Assembly: GCF_000317125.1 (NCBI RefSeq)
Contig: NC_019695.1
Coordinates: 124,001-188,000, forward strand
Direction: 5' to 3'
Source: Chroococcidiopsis thermalis PCC 7203
GTDB lineage: Bacteria > Cyanobacteriota > Cyanobacteriia > Cyanobacteriales > Chroococcidiopsidaceae
DNA: 64,000 nt
Made by a program: the position numbers and the translations under genes. Shown here in pieces: positions 59,381 through 64,000 of the stretch. Within the stretch, counting starts at the first letter, position 1; each line of letters begins with the position of its first letter. The notes under the pieces were generated by a model. That model saw nothing but the letters and a program-made list of their open reading frames with translations, ran no database searches and was not told the origin of the DNA.

Positions 59381-59848
59381 TTAGGAAAGATTGGCGATCG
59401 CTTGGTCAATTAACCTGGAAAATAGTTGGCGTTCTTCCAGAGAAAAGCCTTGCATGGCTTGCTCCCTCAGATCTAAAGCGATTGGAGGTAGTATATTTTC
59501 TAGTTCTCGACCAGCACCCGTCAGCCAGATCCGCCAAATGCGGCGATCGCGAGGGTCGCGTTCTCTGCGGATCAGTCCTCGTTCTTCCATGCGATCGAGG
59601 ACTCCCGTTAAAGTTCCTCCTACCTGCTGCAATTTCTCCCCAATACTACAAGTGGCTAAGCCATCTTCCTCCCACAAACAGCACAACACGACCCAGTGAA
59701 AGGGTGTCAGACCAAAGGGTTCGAGGCGTTCTTGAAATCTGCGGCTCCCCAACTGACCTAACAGCTTAATCCGGTAGCCAACGCTATACGGCGCTAAAAT
59801 TTCTCGCAATGGCTCGGCAATTTTTCGTTCGGTAGAAGTAGAAGGCAT
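59381..59848 (-). CDS. MarR family transcriptional regulator
   Basis: A 155-residue winged-helix regulator: LEPFGLTPFHWVVLCCLWEE, recognition part CSIGEKLQQVGGTLTGVLDRM and wing RRERDPRDRRIWRIWLT. It probably senses a small molecule and represses a neighbouring exporter gene. The start at 59848 is the likely one; Met codons at 59866, 59914 and 59983 allow an N-terminus up to 45 residues longer, and no clear ribosome binding site decides. Confidence 0.85.
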   Translation of the reverse strand: MPSTSTERKIAEPLREILAPYSVGYRIKLLGQLGSRRFQERLEPFGLTPFHWVVLCCLWEEDGLATCSIGEKLQQVGGTLTGVLDRMEERGLIRRERDPRDRRIWRIWLTGAGRELENILPPIALDLREQAMQGFSLEERQLFSRLIDQAIANLS

Positions 59849-60467
59849 GTCGGGGATATTTCGCATACGTAATATTATTTTAGCTAAATTCTTTTGAGTT
59901 TGACAATCTGTCATAACTGTCTCTAAAAATGTAACCACAAAGCAAGCGGGTAATTTCGTATAGCAGAGTATGGATTGTTGCATTTATTTGTAGATCGTGC
60001 GTTTTGCTCGCACAAATATAACTTTCGGAGTATTTTTGTGACTAGGCTTAATTCGCTAGTCGTGCTGGTGTCAATACAGTTTAGATAAGACGATCCCCCC
60101 TCCCTTAAAAAGGGGGGGAATCATAGTCCCCTTTGTTAAGGGGGGTTGGGGGGATCTCCGAGGCTCAATGCTTTGAACTAAAATGTATTGCTGCTGGTGT
60201 GACAGGAACCGATTCCAGACCTACGGAAGATTTAGAGTAAGTACAGAGTTCGGCGTAAGTTTACCTGGTGCAAAAAAACACGTTATCGTGCGAGATGGAA
60301 AAAATCAAAATAGCGCGATCGCAGTTATTCGTCAGGGAATTATTGCTGAAAAGACAACTCTAGGATACAATTGCCCGAATTCAAACTTTTGATTATGATG
60401 CTCAGAAGTCAGAGTCACTAATGCCACGATCGCCAGATCGATCCCGTTAATTTATCCAGGTGCAGCC
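59849..60467. other. intergenic before the flippase gene
   Basis: Apart from the palindromic element, no convincing gene is seen. A 69-codon frame at 60183 has no recognisable motif. Confidence 0.55.
60092..60157. repeat. palindromic MITE-like element of 66 bp
   Basis: It starts GATCCCCCC and ends GGGGGGATC, with internal CCCTTAAAAAGGG and CCCCTTTGTTAAGGGG pairs. It is related to the repeats at 56399-56697. Confidence 0.8.
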
Positions 60468-61997
60468 TTGCCAGAGCCTTTGCCAGAGTCTTTAAAAACC
60501 AGCTCCAAACAGAGCGATCGCGACAGACACTTTCGTACCGATCATCTCAATGCCGATCTCAAAAAGCGTTCTATACGCGGCGGAGCAGTGACGCTGGTAG
60601 CTCAAGCTTGCAAGTTTACCTTGCAAATGGGTTCTACAGTCATTTTAGCCCGCCTGCTAGCGCCGCAGGATTACGGTTTAGTCGGGATGGTGACTGCCGT
60701 AACGGGTTTTGTCGCCTTATTTAAAGATATGGGGTTGTCGATGGCAACCATCCAAAAGGCAGAAATTAACCACCGCCAGATTAGCAACCTGTTTTGGGTA
60801 AATATTTTTGTTAGCCTGTTATTAACTCTCGTAACTTGCGCGATCGCTCCTGTTGTCGCCGTATTTTACAACGAACCGCGTTTAACCTTAATTACCATCG
60901 TTTCGGCAATTGGTTTTTTGTTCGGAGGCTTAACAGTCCAGCATCAAGCTTTGCTCAACCGCCAGATGCGATTTACGGCTTTGGCAGCAATTGATATTGT
61001 TGCTATGGGTTTTGGAGTCGTCAGCGCTCTAGTTTTAGCTTGGTATGGTGCGGGATATTGGGCATTGGTGGTCATGCAAATCGCGATCGCGATCGGTCAA
61101 ATGGGAGGTGCGTGGTTGCTGTGTAGCTGGCGACCGAGTTTACCGAAACGACACGCTAATATTCGCGAATTATTGACTTTTGGCAGCCATCTCACGGGCT
61201 TTAACGTGATTAATTACTTCGCCCGCAACCTAGATAACATCTTAATCGGTCGGTCTTGGGGTGCGGGACAATTAGGGCTGTATGCCAAAGCTTATGGCTT
61301 GTTACTCTTACCATTGCAACAAATTAACGCGCCAATTACTGCGGTGGCAATCCCAAGCCTAAGTCGATTACAGGCAGACCCGCAGCAATTTCGCAACTAC
61401 TACCTTAAAGCAGTCTCGCTGGTTACGTTTCTCACGTTACCTTTAGTTATCCTTTCGATCGCGATCTCTGAAGAAGTCGTGACGCTAATTCTCGGTTCTC
61501 AATGGCGAGAAGCTAGTTTTCTGTTTCGGTTTCTCGGTGTCGCCGCCATATTTCAACCGCTTTGCAATACGGCTGGTTGGTTGTACATTGCCACAGGCAA
61601 AACAGACCGGATGTTGAAATGGGGCGTGTTTGCTTCTAGTTTGACAGTGGTATCGTTCTTTATCGGTCTGCCTTATGGAGCGCGGGGAGTTGCTTTATGC
61701 TATGCCGTAGCGATGCTTTTACAAGTCTATCCTTGTATGTATTATGCGACTCGCGGTCTAGAAATTACGACGAGCGATTTGTTCTCGGCGATCGCCCAAT
61801 CGCTTGTTGCTGCTCTGATCGCGGGGCTTGCCACAATAGGAATTAAATTTGCACTCAATCCGATTTTACCAGTGTGGGGCATCGCGATTGCTTGCACGTT
61901 AGTGATGGCAGGATTGTACGTCGCGATCGTGTTTTATTTGTTTGGCAAGAAATCTTTTTATCTGTCCTTCCTGCGAGAATTTAAACAACGACGATGA
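60468..61997 (+). CDS. polysaccharide flippase, MOP superfamily (Wzx/MviN-like)
   Basis: A 509-residue protein with about 12-14 membrane helices. The start of the domain, LKKRSIRGGAVTLVAQACKF, and DYGLVGMVTAVTGFVALFKD are typical of the Polysacc_synt_3/WzxC-type lipopolysaccharide biosynthesis flippases. It would flip lipid-linked sugar units across the plasma membrane. The start is uncertain because no ATG precedes the domain; TTG at 60468 or 60480 are the options. It overlaps the next gene by four bases. Confidence 0.88.
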   Translation: MPEPLPESLKTSSKQSDRDRHFRTDHLNADLKKRSIRGGAVTLVAQACKFTLQMGSTVILARLLAPQDYGLVGMVTAVTGFVALFKDMGLSMATIQKAEINHRQISNLFWVNIFVSLLLTLVTCAIAPVVAVFYNEPRLTLITIVSAIGFLFGGLTVQHQALLNRQMRFTALAAIDIVAMGFGVVSALVLAWYGAGYWALVVMQIAIAIGQMGGAWLLCSWRPSLPKRHANIRELLTFGSHLTGFNVINYFARNLDNILIGRSWGAGQLGLYAKAYGLLLLPLQQINAPITAVAIPSLSRLQADPQQFRNYYLKAVSLVTFLTLPLVILSIAISEEVVTLILGSQWREASFLFRFLGVAAIFQPLCNTAGWLYIATGKTDRMLKWGVFASSLTVVSFFIGLPYGARGVALCYAVAMLLQVYPCMYYATRGLEITTSDLFSAIAQSLVAALIAGLATIGIKFALNPILPVWGIAIACTLVMAGLYVAIVFYLFGKKSFYLSFLREFKQRR

Positions 61998-62731
61998 AAG
62001 TAGCGACACCTTCTCGGTATACTTACAAAGTTCAAGAACGGGGCGATCGCGTGCGTCCCAACCGCTTTCACTCCCGCTATGCAATTCTCAAATTGCTGCT
62101 AGAAAAATTGCAGTATCTAGTTGAATCTGAGTTGCTCGTACCGGGAGAAAAGTTACTCGATTACGGTTGTGGTAACAAGCCTTACGAATCTTTATTTAAA
62201 CAAAAATTCGCTCGCTACATTGGGGCTGACTTTCCAGGTAACGATCGCGCCGAAATTGCGGTTGGTTGCCAAGGACAGCTACCAATTGCCGATGCAAGTA
62301 TTGATTGCGTCCTCTCTTCTCAGGTTTTGGAACATGTAGAACAGCCTCAAGTCTATTTGAAGGAAGCTTATCGAGTTCTCAAGCCAGGTAGCGCTTTGGT
62401 GCTTTCAACTCACGGAATTTGGCGATATCACCCCGATCCTTGCGATTACTGGCGCTGGACGGCTGCTGGTTTGCAACGGGAAATCGTGCAAGCTGGGTTT
62501 GAGATTGTATCGGTGCAAAGTGTGTTTGGGATGGCATCTGCTGGATTGCAACTTTGGCAAGATGCTACAGAAGAGAAAATACCGGGTCGTTTGCGCAAAT
62601 TCTACATTTGGTTGCTTCAACGGGCGATCGCTTGGATTGAATCGCGCCATCCCGAACGGTTATCTAACGATGCAGCAGTGTATATTATCCTTGCCAAAAA
62701 ATCTAGAGGAGAGGAAAAGGTTTTCTCTTAA
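61994..62731 (+). CDS. class I SAM-dependent methyltransferase
   Basis: A 245-residue protein with SAM motif I LLDYGCGNKPYESLF, acidic motif II (YIGADFPGNDRAEI), SSQVLEHVEQPQVYLKEAYRVLKPG and a C-terminal helical part. It probably methylates a sugar or lipid-linked glycan, given the neighbours. It is translationally coupled (ATGA) to the flippase gene. Confidence 0.88.
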   Translation: MKVATPSRYTYKVQERGDRVRPNRFHSRYAILKLLLEKLQYLVESELLVPGEKLLDYGCGNKPYESLFKQKFARYIGADFPGNDRAEIAVGCQGQLPIADASIDCVLSSQVLEHVEQPQVYLKEAYRVLKPGSALVLSTHGIWRYHPDPCDYWRWTAAGLQREIVQAGFEIVSVQSVFGMASAGLQLWQDATEEKIPGRLRKFYIWLLQRAIAWIESRHPERLSNDAAVYIILAKKSRGEEKVFS

Positions 62732-62797
62732 CTGTAGCTTTTCTAGTGAAGAATTTTACTGTATTATTTTCAGCAAAAAAAGGAGAAATTCAAATCT

Positions 62798-63601
62798 ATG
62801 GTGGTTAGTCCAGTTGAAACTTTCTACAACAATTTTTCTCCAACTTTTATTCGGGACTACGTTTACGGTAACGAACGGATCGATCGCCAGCTAGAGTTTT
62901 TTACAAAGGCAATTCATCCCGATACGGCAAGAATATTAGTTATTGGTTGTGGTTCGGGACAGGGGACTCATTTTATTGCTAAATGGATAGCAAAAAAAGC
63001 TCAAATTCTAGCAGTAGATATTAGTTCGGAAAATCTTCGTTTGGCTCGGAGTTTATTTAGTCATCCTCGCATTGAATATCGCCAAGTTAACGTGGTGACG
63101 GAAGCAATTGAAGGAAATTGGGATGCGATTGTTTTACCTGATGTTTACGAACATATTCCTCTAGCAGCAAGGGGAGATTTACATCGTAAATTCAACGCTT
63201 TGCTGAGTCCTCAAGGCAAAATTTTGTTTACGATTCCTAGTCCAGGAAAGCAAGCCGCACTCTACGCATCGGGAGAAGGTTTACAAGTCGTTGATGAAGT
63301 TGTCACGCTAGAAGATTTGGTCGAAGTCGGAAAAGCCGTTGAAGGAACGCTGACCTATTGGAGTACAATTTCTGTATGGAATACAAACGATTATATCCAC
63401 GCGGTTATCGAACGAGGAGCGGCAGAAATAGGGAGGATTGCTCAACAAGATTATTTACCAATTAAAGGGTTCAGTTCTCTGCGGCAAAATTTATCTTATC
63501 GTGGCTTAGTTGCCCTCACAAATCTACCTGGAATTGTTCGGGCTACAAGATGGTGGAAGCGCCAACGGGTACAAAAGTTAGTTGAGGGCGATCGCGCTTA
63601 G
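62798..63601 (+). CDS. class I SAM-dependent methyltransferase
   Basis: A 267-residue protein with motif I ILVIGCGSGQGTHFIAKWIA, acidic motif II AVDISSENLRLAR, VLPDVYEHIPLAARGDLHRK and GKILFTIPSPG. It is probably another polysaccharide-modifying methyltransferase. An AAAGGAG box precedes the ATG. The glycosyltransferase follows 29 bases downstream. Confidence 0.88.
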   Translation: MVVSPVETFYNNFSPTFIRDYVYGNERIDRQLEFFTKAIHPDTARILVIGCGSGQGTHFIAKWIAKKAQILAVDISSENLRLARSLFSHPRIEYRQVNVVTEAIEGNWDAIVLPDVYEHIPLAARGDLHRKFNALLSPQGKILFTIPSPGKQAALYASGEGLQVVDEVVTLEDLVEVGKAVEGTLTYWSTISVWNTNDYIHAVIERGAAEIGRIAQQDYLPIKGFSSLRQNLSYRGLVALTNLPGIVRATRWWKRQRVQKLVEGDRA

Positions 63602-63630
63602 ATAATAGAGTTGTTTCTACTTGGTTTTAG

Positions 63631-64000
63631 ATGAAAATAGCCTTTGTCGTGCAGGAATTTCCAGCTTTGTCTGAAACCTTTATCCTGAATCAAATTTCAG
63701 GTTTAATCGATCTAGGACATGAGGTAGATATTTATGCCGTTCAGCCGCGATCGCAAGATTCAAAAGTGCATCCAGATGTGGAAAAATATGACTTGCGATC
63801 GCGGACTTTTTATGCTGCTAAAATGCCCGATAATCGCTGGCAACAATGGCTGAAAGGATTGGGGTTAATCGCAACTAATTTTCACAAAGCACCTCAGGCG
63901 ATCGCGCGATTGCTCTATTCTGAATCTGTCAGAAAAGTTAGCCGACTCACGCTAATTTACGAGTTAACTCCTTGGCTAAAACGTAGTAGATCGTATGATA
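63631..64000 (+). CDS. GT4-family glycosyltransferase (paralogue 3), cut by the window end
   Basis: The first 123 codons of a gene collinear with the two at 2341 and 3668: MKIAFVVQEFPALSETF, GLIDLGHEVDIYAV, KVHPDVEKYDL and NRWQQWLKGLGLIATNFHKA. Only the acceptor domain is visible. It extends the flippase-methyltransferase run and ties this cluster to the one at the left end of the window. Confidence 0.88.
   Translation, partial: MKIAFVVQEFPALSETFILNQISGLIDLGHEVDIYAVQPRSQDSKVHPDVEKYDLRSRTFYAAKMPDNRWQQWLKGLGLIATNFHKAPQAIARLLYSESVRKVSRLTLIYELTPWLKRSRSYD

Noticed and set aside
60183-60392. Small frame of 69 codons before the flippase gene
   Set aside because: No ribosome binding site, no recognisable motif, and unusual Cys/Trp-rich start.

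Overview
The window is chromosomal DNA of a cyanobacterium. It carries photosystem genes (psaM, psbK), a DesA-type acyl-lipid desaturase, a carotenoid-binding HCP, a PixG/H/I/J/L-like taxis cluster with an HmpF-type protein, many copies of the GCGATCGC (HIP1) octamer, and abundant heptamer and 9-mer short tandem repeats (STRRs) in the spacers. The gene content and repeat style fit a Chroococcidiopsis/Nostocales-type genome; the genus is an inference, not proven.

Layout. 1-6.0 kb: end of an ABC exporter, a two-domain histidine phosphatase, two tandem GT4 glycosyltransferases and a GT2 glycosyltransferase (surface polysaccharide theme). 6.1-8.2 kb: a DUF938 methyltransferase and an FGGY sugar kinase on the minus strand. 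8.4-13.3 kb: psaM, a small membrane protein, a TPR protein, a conserved unknown protein, a GST, psbK and a desaturase. 13.4-15.8 kb: a GNAT acetyltransferase and a fused double-NBD peptide-type ABC ATPase. 16.1-18.4 kb: a broken type II NADH dehydrogenase and an AT-rich Mqo-like oxidoreductase. 18.6-30.2 kb, minus strand: a chemotaxis-like cluster (PATAN-REC, REC, CheW, MCP, giant CheA-REC), with hmpF divergent at 30.6-32.2 kb; together these probably control type IV pili. 32.2-36.4 kb: tilS, a system II cytochrome c biogenesis gene and a DUF3352 protein. 36.7-40.7 kb: pstSCAB with a likely Pho box. 41.1-42.2 kb: bioY and lspA. 42.3-48.8 kb: a Pro/Thr-repeat exported protein, an FHA-PBP1A fusion, the TIGR02587/TIGR02588-like membrane pair, a glycine-zipper exported protein and an exported TPR protein. 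49.2-56.3 kb: two adaptor/FtsX-permease pairs followed by a single ATPase. 56.4-60.2 kb: an array of palindromic repeats, HCP, an acidic protein with a duplicated motif, an MFS exporter and a MarR regulator. 60.5-64 kb: a flippase, two methyltransferases and a third GT4 paralogue cut by the window edge (second polysaccharide cluster).

The most unusual theme is that intergenic repeat DNA occurs in frame inside at least four conserved genes (histidine phosphatase, FGGY kinase, dipeptide-type ABC ATPase, TilS), where it makes low-complexity inserts of about 25 to 72 residues. One of these inserts matches an intergenic element about 9 kb away over roughly 70 bp. Other notable items are the 13-copy, 14-residue repeat in the CheA kinase, the single-ATPase double adaptor/permease locus, and a small acidic protein divergent from HCP that carries two copies of an unrecognised motif.
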